From: Pelotomaculum schinkii
GTDB lineage: Bacteria > Bacillota > Desulfotomaculia > Desulfotomaculales > Pelotomaculaceae
Assembly: GCF_004369205.1 (NCBI RefSeq)
Contig: NZ_QFGA01000003.1
Location: 310,001-374,000 of the forward strand
Direction of reading: 5' to 3'
Length of the DNA stretch: 64,000 nt
The notes beneath the pieces were generated by a model. That model was not told the DNA's origin, ran no database searches, and saw only the letters and a list, made by a program, of their open reading frames with translations. The position numbers were made by a program, and so were the translations under genes. Positions 17,335-25,583 of this stretch are shown in pieces (the first letter of the stretch is position 1; every line of letters starts with the position of its first letter).

Positions 17335-17769
17335 TTATAAACCCAACACTTTCTTAATTGAATCCCTATCTCCATGGTATCTTAGAAGTTTAAGCAAAAA
17401 CAATTGTTTTTGCTCTGACTCAACTTTTGAAAACATATCTATTTTATCAACATAAATAGTAAGAAATTCTAGAACGCTATCAAGTAGATTATTAATAGCA
17501 GCTTCTAATGTAGGACCTTCACCATAAAGGTCAATTTCCGGAAGAGAAACAGTATGAATTTCAATTTCTTCATCAAATTCTATTTCTGGTTTAAAAATTA
17601 AATTAGACATAAGTTTGTCGAGGTAGGAAGTTTTAATGTGTGATACCATTTCGTTCTCATTATTTGCATTGAATGTTATTACTTCAATTCCTTTTAGAGC
17701 GATATTGTTAAGTTCGGAATAGCGCTTCTTTGTATCTCGAATATTGAACTTGGGTATTGCTAATGACAT
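17335..17769 (-). CDS. HicB-like antitoxin
   Basis: 144 residues. The N-terminal half is IPKFNIRDTKKRYSELNNIALKG, and the centre and end carry a HicB-like strand-helix unit: VSLPEIDLYGEGPTLEAAIN then LLDSVLEFL. HicB antitoxins have a partial RNase-H fold that caps the toxin. The start ATG 17769 has gagggtg eight bases upstream. Upstream (17835-17875) a ccgtggtca motif is repeated, which may be an operator. Confidence moderate. Confidence 0.55.
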   Translation of the reverse strand: MSLAIPKFNIRDTKKRYSELNNIALKGIEVITFNANNENEMVSHIKTSYLDKLMSNLIFKPEIEFDEEIEIHTVSLPEIDLYGEGPTLEAAINNLLDSVLEFLTIYVDKIDMFSKVESEQKQLFLLKLLRYHGDRDSIKKVLGL

Positions 17770-18031
17770 TTTATTTACACCCTCTCTAGACTCCATCATA
17801 ATATCCTCACTTTCAAGTTTATAACATGTAGCCATCGTGGTCAAGGGGGCTACCGTGGTCATGGTGACCTGTTATAGTATACGTTGAGAAGTAAAGGATA
17901 ATTCAAGAAAGTTTTAAAAGTTGGGGAACATCCCTAACCAAGCATACTGCTACGGGTACGAGTAGATCTTCAACCACTGAAAAAGAAAATGGCGTCTTAC
18001 AGTATTAAATGTCAGGAAGGAGCGATAGGTT

Positions 18032-18628
18032 ATGAACATAAAAAAAGAACTGGAAAGCCTGCCATTTGAAAAGAGCAACATGCAATTTTGCAATGTGGAT
18101 GTTGACCTGGAAAAGGTTCGGGCAATTATGGTTAACGAGGTGGTTCCCGCAGATCCAAAGCAGGATTTTTACGGTGATGACAATGCGGCATATTTAGAAA
18201 CCACCATCCCCCTGTTTCAGAAAGCGGGTATCCATGTAAATTCCATATCTGATATTCTGAATTTAGGAGTCTATATCACCAATGCCGTCAAGGTTCCCAA
18301 AACGGAATATACAATCAGCAAAGCGCTGATTGAAGAAAGTTTGCCGTTTCTCGAAAAAGAGCTGTCGCTGTTTCCTGATGTTAAAGTGATCATGCTCATG
18401 GGAGATGTGGCAAAAAAGGCATTTAACATGATTAGTAAAAAGGTAACAAGAAAGAATGCCGTTCCCGGGGTGTCCACATACAAACTGCGGAACAGTGAAA
18501 TCTACCATGAAGGTATCCGTATCATGCCGTCCTACATTATGACGGGACAAAACATTTTGATTGAGAAGTCAAAATTTGAAATGGTCGCCGAAGATATTTT
18601 TGTTATGGTAAAAATGATTCAGCAATAG
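18032..18628 (+). CDS. Uracil-DNA-glycosylase-like protein
   Basis: 198 residues with the layout of the UDG superfamily (family-4-like): an IMVNEVVPADP strand and turn early (in place of the usual GxxPG), the NAVKVPKTE segment matching the nucleotide-pocket region, and VKVIMLMGDVAKKAFN in place of the (L/I)GxxA helix. The C-terminal PSYIMTGQN may correspond to the H(P/S)S loop, but the canonical His is not evident. It may be a DNA repair enzyme or a catalytically altered homologue. The start has ggaagga. Confidence 0.65.
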   Translation: MNIKKELESLPFEKSNMQFCNVDVDLEKVRAIMVNEVVPADPKQDFYGDDNAAYLETTIPLFQKAGIHVNSISDILNLGVYITNAVKVPKTEYTISKALIEESLPFLEKELSLFPDVKVIMLMGDVAKKAFNMISKKVTRKNAVPGVSTYKLRNSEIYHEGIRIMPSYIMTGQNILIEKSKFEMVAEDIFVMVKMIQQ

Positions 18629-18644
18629 TGAAGCAAACTCCCTG

Positions 18645-18673
18645 GAAAGCTTGACATATGTTGTCAGGCTTTC
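18645..18673 (+). terminator. Terminator hairpin 1 after the UDG-like gene
   Basis: gaaagc.tgaca / tgtca.gctttc stem around a short loop, followed by tattg. Confidence 0.6.
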
Positions 18674-18706
18674 TATTGTATAGTGGGTATATACGGGGAT
18701 CTGCTG

Positions 18707-18734
18707 GCGCTTCATTAAAGAAGCGCTATTTTTT
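18707..18734 (+). terminator. Terminator hairpin 2
   Basis: gcgcttc (18707-18713) / gaagcgc (18720-18726), six-base loop, then a run of T residues. A classic Rho-independent terminator. Confidence 0.75.
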
Positions 18735-18927
18735 GTGGAGTGATTGAATTTTGGAAGTGGCCGTCGGCATCTACTTCGGCCGTCGGAGCAGTTTCGCTGG
18801 ATGTATATCAAGTCGGAATTTCTTCTGCCCCAAGCGCCTGACCTTTCACCCTGCCAACATCTGTTACAAAACCCTAAAACCCGCCCTGGCGCTGGACAAA
18901 AGCCTCGATCGACTATTCTTTTTTGGG
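18735..18927 (+). other. Unrecognised coding-like fragment
   Basis: One open frame (from about 18751) encodes CPKRLTFHPANICYKTLKP followed by ALALDKSLDRLFFFGS before entering the TetR operator. The text is protein-like but has no start or family I know; probably the tail of a lost gene. Confidence 0.3.
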
Positions 18928-18985
18928 TCATATGACAATATTGTCATATGACACCCTTGTCACATGAGAGATCTTATGCTATTTT
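18928..18985 (+). promoter_or_regulatory. TetR operator and promoter
   Basis: A perfect 24-base palindrome (18928-18951, arms tcatatgacaa / ttgtcatatga) is followed at 18957-18967 by a further half-site ttgtcacatga. The last half-site contains the -35 (TTGTCA, 18957-18962), spaced 17 bases from TATTTT (18980-18985). Binding of the downstream TetR protein here would block its own operon. Confidence 0.8.
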
Positions 18986-19007
18986 AGTGTCAATGGGGGA
19001 TGATAGC

Positions 19008-19595
19008 ATGCCAAAGGATACTTTTAATAATTTAAACGAAGACAAGAAACAAAAAATCTTTGATGCAGCCGTGAAAGAGTTTTCCACCAAGCGTTTCAGT
19101 GAGGCGTCGATTAACCAGATTGTCAAGACGGCGGGAATACCGCGGGGAAGTTATTATCAATATTTTGAAAACAAAGAGGATATTTATCTCTATATGTTTG
19201 AGCGGATTAGTAAGGAAAAAAGAGAGATTACCCTGCATTCGGAAAACATCGATACGGATGCGGACTTTTTTGAAATTTGCCTTGAGTCAACAAAAGCCAC
19301 ATTGGAATGGGCTCAGCATCACCCTGAGTACCTGAGGATAAGCATATATATGGAAATTGATGACAGTGAATTCGTTACCAAACTGCGGGCGTCTTTCATT
19401 GAAAAAATTGTGGAATTTATCGAACGGGATAAGGAACGAGGCCTGATAAAGCAGGAAACAGATTCCTATCTGGCTGCGGAAATGGTTTACGCACTTATTT
19501 GGAAACAGAGCTGCATGTTCATATCAAATAAAGAGAAATTTATAAAAAGGCTGAGCGATGGGATTAAGATAATCAGGGAAGGTATCGGGAAATGA
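19008..19595 (+). CDS. TetR/AcrR-family regulator
   Basis: 195 residues. N-terminal TetR HTH: KKQKIFDAAVKEFSTKRFSE, then ASINQIVKTAGIPRGSYYQY and FENKEDIYLYMFE. The C-terminal domain is all-helical and not family-diagnostic. The ATG at 19008 has ggggga nine bases upstream; in-frame starts before it lie within the promoter. First gene of an operon with the Rph-like enzyme (16 bases downstream) and the MFS pump, behind a palindromic operator. Confidence 0.9.
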   Translation: MPKDTFNNLNEDKKQKIFDAAVKEFSTKRFSEASINQIVKTAGIPRGSYYQYFENKEDIYLYMFERISKEKREITLHSENIDTDADFFEICLESTKATLEWAQHHPEYLRISIYMEIDDSEFVTKLRASFIEKIVEFIERDKERGLIKQETDSYLAAEMVYALIWKQSCMFISNKEKFIKRLSDGIKIIREGIGK

Positions 19596-19611
19596 CGAGG
19601 AGGAAAAACAG

Positions 19612-22233
19612 ATGAATGCTTACGTACTTGATTTTAAGGATATAGATAAAACAAAGCTGATTGCGGTCGGGGGTAAAGGCGCTAATTTGGGTGAATTGTC
19701 AAGAATAAGCGGGATACAGGTGCCGGAAGGATTCTGTGTTACCACTGAAGCCTATAAACAAATCATCGTGCCTAACCGGGAGTTTAACGCATGGCTTGAT
19801 CAATTAGCCGGTCTAAAAGTGGATGATCAGAAAAGAATCAGCGAAATTAGCGCAAAGATCCGCAAAGTTATTGAAGAAACAACCATCCCTGGTGATATAG
19901 AGGAAGAAATAACCCGTCGCCTCACAAAGCTGGGCGAAAAAAATGCCTATGCCGTGCGTTCCAGCGCCACAGCCGAGGATTTGCCCACCGCTTCCTTCGC
20001 AGGTCAGCAGGATACTTATTTGAATATCATTGGGGAAGCGGCCATACTGGAGCATATCCGCAAGTGCTGGGCTTCTTTATTTACAGACCGGGCAGTCGTC
20101 TACCGCATGCAAAACGCGTACGGCCACAGCAAGGTTTACTTGTCTGTCGTCATCCAGAGAATGGTCTTTCCGGAGGCGGCGGGCATTATGTTTACCGCCG
20201 ATCCGGTTACCGCCAACAGGAAAGTGTTGTCTATAGATGCCAGCTTTGGGCTTGGCGAAGCGCTGGTCTCCGGTTTGGTCAATGCAGATATCTATAAGGT
20301 GCGGGAAGGAAAGATCATCGATAAAAAAATTTCTACCAAGAAACTGGCCATCTATGCCTTGAAAGAAGGGGGGACGGAGGAAAAGAAGATAGAAACCGAA
20401 CGTCAGAACAAGCAGACGTTGACAGACGACCGGATTTTGCAGCTGGAAAAAATGGGCAGGACAATTGAAGCCTATTTTGGCCGCCCGCAGGACATAGAAT
20501 GGTGCCTCTCTGAAGATAAAATCTATATTGTTCAAAGCCGCCCCATTACCACCCTGTATCCTGCGCCGGAAAATAAAGATGGGAAAAATCATGTTTATTT
20601 TTCCTTCGCTCACCGGCAGATGATGACTGAGGCGATGCGGCCGTTGGGTTACAGTTTCTTTCAGGATTTTTTCAAATTGATTTCCGGATCGGCGATGATT
20701 GAGATTGGGGGAAGATTGTATATCGATATATCCCGCGAGCTTAGATCGCCCCTGGTAAGCAAGTCTTTTGTCAAAGGTTTGGCAGCCGTCGATGTGCTGA
20801 TGCAGAAGGCCTTTATTAATTTAATGAAACGCCGGGATTATGTCAAAACACTATACCGGGGAAAATCAGCGATGATAGGGGCTTCGGTATGGTTGAGATG
20901 GGGTATTGAAACCATCAAAGCCTACCGCAAAAACGATCATGCCATCGTCAAAGATTTGATGGCCCGACATGAGGCGCTAATGCGTCAGAGAGAACAAAAA
21001 ATTGCAGGTTTATCCGGAGAGGAGCTTTTTACTTTTATACGCAAAGACTACGGGAACTTAAAGGATGCCGTCTTTGCAGGTTACGGCGTAGTTTTTGCAG
21101 GCGCCTACGCCTCTTCCTGGCTCAATAAAAACATCAAAAAATGGCTGGGCGAAAAAAATGCGGCCGATACGCTTGCCCAATCGGTCCCCGATAATGTCAC
21201 TTCCGAAATGGGACTTGCGCTTTTGGACGTAGCGGACGTCGTCAGAAAGTATCCAGCCGTGACGGCGTATTTTGAACAGGCCGGTGATGAAACCTTTTTT
21301 GAAGATCTGGCCAAACTGGAAGGCGGTCAAGCGGTAAGTGACGCGATACGGGCCTATCTGAAAAAGTACGGCATGCGTTGTTCCGCCGAAATCGATATAA
21401 CCAGCCCCCGCTGGAACGAGAAGCCAACCATACTCATCCCAATGATCCTATCGAACATCAAAGCTTTTGAGCCGGGCGCCCATACCAGGAAATTCGAACA
21501 GGGACTGCAGGAAGCCAGGAAGAAGGAACAGGACATTTTGCGGCGCCTGGAGCAGCTGCCCGGCGGAAAGCGCAAAGCGAAAAAGACCAGGAAAGTTATC
21601 AGCGTTTTGCGCAATTACGCGGGGTTCAGAGAATACAACAAGTATATCATGGTCTGGTATCTTTGGACGATTAAAGAAGCCCTGCTGAAGGAAGCCGACA
21701 GGCTGGCGCAAAAGGGAGTAATAAAAGACCGGGAGGATATCTATTATCTGACTTTTGACGAACTCAGGGAAGCCGTTAAATCCAATAAGGTGGATTACCA
21801 AATCATCATAAAGAGAAAAGAAGAATATGCGATTTTTGCCAAGCTGACGCCGCCGCGGGTGATAACCTCGGACGGTGAGGTGATATCCGGCGAATATGAC
21901 ACAGGAAGCATCCCCCGGGGGGCTTTGGCCGGAGTGGCTGTTTCTTCCGGCGTCGTAGAGGGCAGGGCCCGGGTTATATTGAAAATGGAGGATGCCAATG
22001 TAGAAGAGGGAGATATTTTGGTTACATCATTCACCGACCCAAGCTGGACTCCGGTGTTTGTATCCATTAAGGGGCTGGTTACGGAGGTTGGCGGGATGAT
22101 GACCCATGGCGCCGTTGTGGCAAGGGAATACGGTTTACCCGCGGTAGTCAGCGTGGAAAATGCCACCAAGCTGATCAAGGATGGACAGAGAATAAGGATC
22201 AACGGAACAGAAGGCTATGTGGAAATTCTGTAG
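19612..22233 (+). CDS. PEP-synthase-like phosphotransferase, rifampicin phosphotransferase type
   Basis: 873 residues. N-terminal ATP-grasp/PPDK domain: VGGKGANLGELSRISGIQVP, AVRSSATAEDLPTASFAGQQ and VYLSVVIQRM up to about 315. A large middle region (about 330-750) has no PEP-synthase counterpart. The C-terminal swivelling domain carries the phospho-carrier His in GGMMTHGAVVAREYGLPAVV (about 830-850) and ends the protein. PpsA (about 790 residues) has a C-terminal PEP-binding barrel after the His domain; this protein does not. That order and length match rifampicin phosphotransferases (Rph), which inactivate rifamycins with ATP. I infer Rph-like function; a different antibiotic substrate is possible. 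Confidence 0.8.
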   Translation: MNAYVLDFKDIDKTKLIAVGGKGANLGELSRISGIQVPEGFCVTTEAYKQIIVPNREFNAWLDQLAGLKVDDQKRISEISAKIRKVIEETTIPGDIEEEITRRLTKLGEKNAYAVRSSATAEDLPTASFAGQQDTYLNIIGEAAILEHIRKCWASLFTDRAVVYRMQNAYGHSKVYLSVVIQRMVFPEAAGIMFTADPVTANRKVLSIDASFGLGEALVSGLVNADIYKVREGKIIDKKISTKKLAIYALKEGGTEEKKIETERQNKQTLTDDRILQLEKMGRTIEAYFGRPQDIEWCLSEDKIYIVQSRPITTLYPAPENKDGKNHVYFSFAHRQMMTEAMRPLGYSFFQDFFKLISGSAMIEIGGRLYIDISRELRSPLVSKSFVKGLAAVDVLMQKAFINLMKRRDYVKTLYRGKSAMIGASVWLRWGIETIKAYRKNDHAIVKDLMARHEALMRQREQKIAGLSGEELFTFIRKDYGNLKDAVFAGYGVVFAGAYASSWLNKNIKKWLGEKNAADTLAQSVPDNVTSEMGLALLDVADVVRKYPAVTAYFEQAGDETFFEDLAKLEGGQAVSDAIRAYLKKYGMRCSAEIDITSPRWNEKPTILIPMILSNIKAFEPGAHTRKFEQGLQEARKKEQDILRRLEQLPGGKRKAKKTRKVISVLRNYAGFREYNKYIMVWYLWTIKEALLKEADRLAQKGVIKDREDIYYLTFDELREAVKSNKVDYQIIIKRKEEYAIFAKLTPPRVITSDGEVISGEYDTGSIPRGALAGVAVSSGVVEGRARVILKMEDANVEEGDILVTSFTDPSWTPVFVSIKGLVTEVGGMMTHGAVVAREYGLPAVVSVENATKLIKDGQRIRINGTEGYVEIL

Positions 22234-22238
22234 GTGCG

Positions 22239-23510
22239 ATGATGAAAAAAGACCGGAAAAGGATCAATACAAATCTTCTGCTGTTGCTCTTCGGCAGAAT
22301 GGTTTCCGATACAGGGACAGGTATCCAAATGGTGATCATGCCGCTGTATATTATCGACGCAGGCGGCTCCGCGGCAACCGTGGGGCTGTTTTCCTTCCTG
22401 TCTTTAATGCCGACCCTTCTGGCATATCCGTTTGCCGGAGTATGGGGAGACAGGCTGAATCGTAAAATGATCATGGCGGCAACAGACATTGCCAGCGCAA
22501 TTGTCATACTGGGGTTGGCCTTTGCTTCCTATGGTGGCAGGATGAATTTGATTCTGCTGCTCGCTGTTCAGGTCATTGTAGCCCTCTTGTACGGTTTTTT
22601 TGATCCGGCGACGAAAGGGATGCTGCCGCGGCTGGTATCCGAGGAAGAGCTGACCCGGGCCAACGCCATCTTAGCTTCGCTGCGGACCTTGTCCGGCGTG
22701 CTGAGCCCTGTAATCGGCGCCGCGCTGTACACGGGCCTGGGGGTTGCTGCAGTGTTCCTGATCAACGGTATTTCATTCCTGATCTCGGGAAGCTGCTCTG
22801 TGCTGATTCGGTATCAGCATACCCGGCGGGAGTTCAAGCTGCAGGAAAAGGGGTTTTGGACCGATTTGGCGGAGGGCGCCAGGTTTATTCTTGGCAACCG
22901 GGCGATCCGCAGGTTTTGTACCTTTTTCCTGGTCATCTATGCGTTGATCCAGCCTGTGTTTACCGTTGTACTGCCCTTGTTTTTCCGAAGCCGCCTGCAT
23001 TACACCGACACCTGGTATGGTTATCTGCAAATGGCAATTTTATTGGGGGCGCTGCTTGGAAGTGTTTTGGTCGGCGTGGTGTTTGGTAAAGAGAAGAAGG
23101 CAACAACCTCTCTTTTTATCGGCTGCTTCCTGCAGATAGTCACGACGACAGCATTTGCAATTTTACTGTTTCCCCGTAGCCTGTCGCTGCTTGGAAACGA
23201 TACGGTTTTATACTTTGTCCTGCTGGCGGCGGTGCTCAGTTTTTTAGGCGCCGCGCTCATGTTTGTCAATGTACCGGTACAGACTTTCGTCCAAAAAGCA
23301 ACGCCCAACGAATACATGTCCAGGGTTTTTTCCATTGTCGGGATGATTTCCAAAGGCGGTATGCCCTTCGGCGCCTTAATTTATGGGTTTGCTCTTAATA
23401 AAATTGAAGTGCATTGGACAGTATTGGCAGCAGATTTACTGATGGTGTTCATTTCAGTTATATTTCTGGCCCCGCTTCTGAAAGCGCGAGACAATACGGC
23501 ACGACAATGA
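22239..23510 (+). CDS. MFS transporter (drug-efflux type)
   Basis: 423 residues with 12 hydrophobic segments. The loop-2 motif is present as GVWGDRLNRKMIM (A-motif GxxxDRxxR). TM1 contains LLLFGRMVSDTGTGIQMV as in MFS_3/enterobactin-exporter-like macrolide and tetracycline pumps. It starts five bases after the Rph-like gene, so it is the third gene of the TetR operon and most likely exports the same class of compound. A terminator follows. Confidence 0.88.
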   Translation: MMKKDRKRINTNLLLLLFGRMVSDTGTGIQMVIMPLYIIDAGGSAATVGLFSFLSLMPTLLAYPFAGVWGDRLNRKMIMAATDIASAIVILGLAFASYGGRMNLILLLAVQVIVALLYGFFDPATKGMLPRLVSEEELTRANAILASLRTLSGVLSPVIGAALYTGLGVAAVFLINGISFLISGSCSVLIRYQHTRREFKLQEKGFWTDLAEGARFILGNRAIRRFCTFFLVIYALIQPVFTVVLPLFFRSRLHYTDTWYGYLQMAILLGALLGSVLVGVVFGKEKKATTSLFIGCFLQIVTTTAFAILLFPRSLSLLGNDTVLYFVLLAAVLSFLGAALMFVNVPVQTFVQKATPNEYMSRVFSIVGMISKGGMPFGALIYGFALNKIEVHWTVLAADLLMVFISVIFLAPLLKARDNTARQ

Positions 23511-23573
23511 TTTGCAATATCCTGGATGAAAGTCTGCCGATGCCATGAATCCCGCTCCGCTTGAATTAATATC

Positions 23574-23605
23574 ACCGTGGATAGTATCCACTGGGATTTT
23601 TTTGT
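23574..23605 (+). terminator. Terminator of the TetR-Rph-MFS operon
   Basis: gtggat agt atccac stem with flanking partly paired bases, then a run of seven T residues. Confidence 0.75.
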
Positions 23606-23613
23606 ATAACGAA

Positions 23614-23855
23614 AACCACCTGCTATGCAGGTGGTTCCAAAAAGCTTTAGCTATGAGTAGAAAAATCTACCTCTCTTTGGTAAAATAGTGCAGGTTTAGC
23701 CAGCCGCACTAACAAAGGAGGTAGATATCCAAATGGATACAGAAAGTTTAGCACACACGCAATGGAATTGTAAATACCACATAGTGTTTGCACCAAAATA
23801 TAGGAGGCAGGTGATATATCACAAAATCAAAAGTGATATAGGGAAAATATTAAGT
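23614..23855 (+). mobile_element. Truncated IS200/IS605-family element
   Basis: A left-end hairpin (aaccacctgc tat gcaggtggtt, 23614-23636) lies 95 bases before a TnpA start. This matches the subterminal hairpin plus Y1 transposase layout of IS200. Only the first third of the transposase remains and no right end follows. Confidence 0.75.
23733..23855 (+). pseudogene. IS200-type Y1 transposase (TnpA), 5' fragment
   Basis: Starts with ggaggt and encodes MDTESLAHTQWNCKYHIVFA then PKYRRQVIYHKIKSDIGKIL, the conserved N-terminus of TnpA. The HUH motif and the catalytic Tyr that should follow are missing; the frame continues into unrelated AT-rich sequence. Confidence 0.85.
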
Positions 23856-23953
23856 CTAAGAATACATAGATATGTGTCTCCTTTACAATACAATTTTCGG
23901 TTTATTATAGCATCTTAATGTCAGGATTTCAAATTGTAAACATAAAGTGTCCC

Positions 23954-23982
23954 TTGACTTAATATCATAATTATGATAAAGT
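23954..23982 (+). promoter_or_regulatory. Promoter and operator of the YefM/RelE-type pair
   Basis: TTGACT (23954-23959), 17 bases, TAAAGT. The spacer holds the perfect 14-base palindrome atcataattatgat (23964-23977), a likely binding site for the antitoxin. Confidence 0.6.
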
Positions 23983-24007
23983 TTTGATAATGAAGGGAGG
24001 TATTACC

Positions 24008-24295
24008 ATGCCTCAGATCAGGCCAATCTCCGATCTTCGGAATAACTTTACCGAAATTTCCCGCATCGTCCATGAAGGCAAGGAGCCGGTTTTCCTGACG
24101 AAGAACGGCTACGGCGACATGGTGGTTATGAGCATTGAGCAGTACGAAGCCCTCCAGACGGCAAAGCGCATTGATTCCGCGTTATTGGAGGCGCAGCAGC
24201 AGGCCGAGTCCGACCCTACCCGCCTGGAATTTGACGAGGTTTCCGCCTCGCTGCGCAACAGGCTTGCGGAAAAGGTGGGCCAAACCAATACGTAA
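24008..24295 (+). CDS. Phd/YefM-family antitoxin
   Basis: 95 residues. The N-terminal Phd/YefM fold is clear: IRPISDLRNNFTEISRIVHE, then GKEPVFLTKNGYGDMVVMSI and EQYEAL. The charged C-terminal tail would wrap the toxin. Start ATG 24008 after gggaggt. The toxin gene follows at once. Confidence 0.88.
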   Translation: MPQIRPISDLRNNFTEISRIVHEGKEPVFLTKNGYGDMVVMSIEQYEALQTAKRIDSALLEAQQQAESDPTRLEFDEVSASLRNRLAEKVGQTNT

Positions 24296-24296
24296 G

Positions 24297-24593
24297 GTGG
24301 TCATGCTGCCCGTCGCAGCACAAGACCTTGCGGACTTTGTGGAATATCTTGCGCAGTTTTACGAAAGCACCGCGCTGCGTCAATATGACCGTATTGTTGA
24401 AAAGATCAAGGAGTTGCCCCGTTTTCCCGAAAAGTACGAGGCTTATAGTGCGGGGCAATACCGGCTGGCATACCGCAGAATGCCGGTGGCCAGCTATCTT
24501 GTCTTCTATGTCGTGCTGGAGGATACGATTGAAATCCACCGTGTTCTGCACGGCAGCCGGGACATCAAGCGGCACCTGGATACCGGCATATAG
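24297..24593 (+). CDS. RelE/ParE-family toxin
   Basis: About 98 residues: VAAQDLADFVEYLAQFYEST, KIKELPRFPEKYE, YRLAYRRMPVASYLVFYVV, HRVLHGSRDIKRHL. This is the ParE/RelE fold with the conserved Arg and the final HRVLHGxRD box. The frame is open upstream inside the antitoxin; I placed the start at GTG 24297, but ATG 24303 or an upstream non-ATG start is possible. Expected to be an mRNA interferase or a gyrase poison; the subfamily is not decided. Confidence 0.82.
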   Translation: MVMLPVAAQDLADFVEYLAQFYESTALRQYDRIVEKIKELPRFPEKYEAYSAGQYRLAYRRMPVASYLVFYVVLEDTIEIHRVLHGSRDIKRHLDTGI

Positions 24594-24652
24594 GCGATCT
24601 TATCTGATTGATGACCACCAAGACGGGGCGAGGTGGCGAGTGTGTAAAAAAG

Positions 24653-24680
24653 AGCGGCTGTTCAACTTTGGACAGCCGCT
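24653..24680. terminator. Hairpin after the toxin gene
   Basis: agcggctgt / acagccgct, 9-bp perfect stem. The A tract lies on the left, so it would terminate best on the minus strand. Confidence 0.5.
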
Positions 24681-24720
24681 ATCTATATTAAGCTAATTAT
24701 TTACATCTGATTAAAACTTG

Positions 24721-24786
24721 AAAAATGTAAAGGAACCTTGACAAATCTATTTCTATGCGCTACAATAAAAATGTAAAGGAACCTTG
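24721..24786 (+). promoter_or_regulatory. Promoter flanked by two identical 20-base repeats
   Basis: aaaaatgtaaaggaaccttg occurs at 24721-24740 and 24767-24786, 46 bases apart. TTGACA (24738-24743) overlaps the end of the first copy and TACAAT (24761-24766) abuts the second, with a 17-base spacer: a near-consensus sigma-A promoter bracketed by operator-like repeats, just before an XRE regulator gene. Confidence 0.8.
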
Positions 24787-24812
24787 TCATAATGTTGGGG
24801 GGGGGTGCTTTC

Positions 24813-25028
24813 TTGGAAAACAAGGTCGAACAGTTGAGAAAGGAGCGAGGGCTGAATCAAGAAGATTTTGCAAAAGCAATTCGCGTTTCAAGGCAAACTG
24901 TCAGTTCTATTGAGAATGGAAAATATAATCCGTCTTTGCAACTGGCGTTCATCATATCGGATTTTTTTGAAAAGCCCATAGAAGAGATTTTTATATATGA
25001 AAGGAGTAAAACGAATGAAGAAAAATAA
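24813..25028 (+). CDS. Small XRE-family HTH regulator
   Basis: 71 residues. A single Cro/C1 HTH: ENKVEQLRKERGLNQEDFAK then AIRVSRQTVSSIENGKYNPS and LQLAFIISDFFEKPIEEIF. This form (YozG/YgzD-like) is often followed by a small membrane protein, as here. The TTG at 24813 is eight bases after a G-rich site; the ATG at 24792 would place an odd MLGGGAF leader ahead of the domain. A run of nine G residues forms the ribosome binding site. It probably binds the repeats around its own promoter. Confidence 0.85.
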   Translation: MENKVEQLRKERGLNQEDFAKAIRVSRQTVSSIENGKYNPSLQLAFIISDFFEKPIEEIFIYERSKTNEEK

Positions 25029-25445
25029 CCTTTTAGTAGGCATACTGTATATATTATGTGGTGCCATTTTCCTCATTATAGCGTTGCTGTTTGATATAAG
25101 ATTGAATAGCTTATTATTTGGATTTTCAGGTGCCTTTATTGGGCCTGGGATTATAATGATAAGCAAATATTTTTATTGGACTGCACCCAAAAACAGAAAC
25201 AGATATGCTGAGCGATTAGAAAATGAAAACATAGAGTTACATGACGAACGAAAAGAAAAATTAAGGGATAAATCGGGAAGATATGCTTATGTACTAGGCT
25301 TAGCGATTACTGGTTTTTCTATAGTGCTTTTTTCAATATTAGGAAAGTTGGAAGTAATTACAAACTCTAAACTAATGATTTTGTATTTAGGAGGGTATTT
25401 TGTTTTTCAGTATATTGTGAATATGCCGGGTCAAACTGAACAGTT
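25015..25445 (+). pseudogene. Membrane protein gene, 5' part, interrupted by IS21
   Basis: Starts at ATG 25015 (aaggagt seven bases upstream), overlapping the regulator stop. It encodes TM helices LVGILYILCGAIFLIIALLF, SLLFGFSGAFIGPGIIMIS, GLAITGFSIVLFSILG and LMILYLGGYFVFQYIV, with a charged loop ERLENENIELHDERKEKLRD. The sequence then enters the IS21 end. The missing C-terminus is at 30018-30128. It resembles DUF2178-type membrane proteins that accompany XRE regulators. Confidence 0.75.
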
Positions 25446-25583
25446 TGACCGCTGAGATTGAACAGTGTCTCCGTTTGAAACTGGACACCCTTTCCGGCAA
25501 AGTTGAACACCGGATATGACCTTTCTGCTAAATTGAATTTATGCATCTGAAAGGTGCAAATAAATTCAAGGAGGGTCATAGAG

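Noticed and set aside
20077-20613. 178-codon minus-strand ORF inside the Rph-like gene
   Set aside because: Complement of a conserved ATP-grasp region; no independent evidence.
19612-22233. Calling this gene a true PEP synthase (ppsA)
   Set aside because: The PEP-binding barrel that should follow the His domain is missing and the middle region is too long; the Rph layout fits better.
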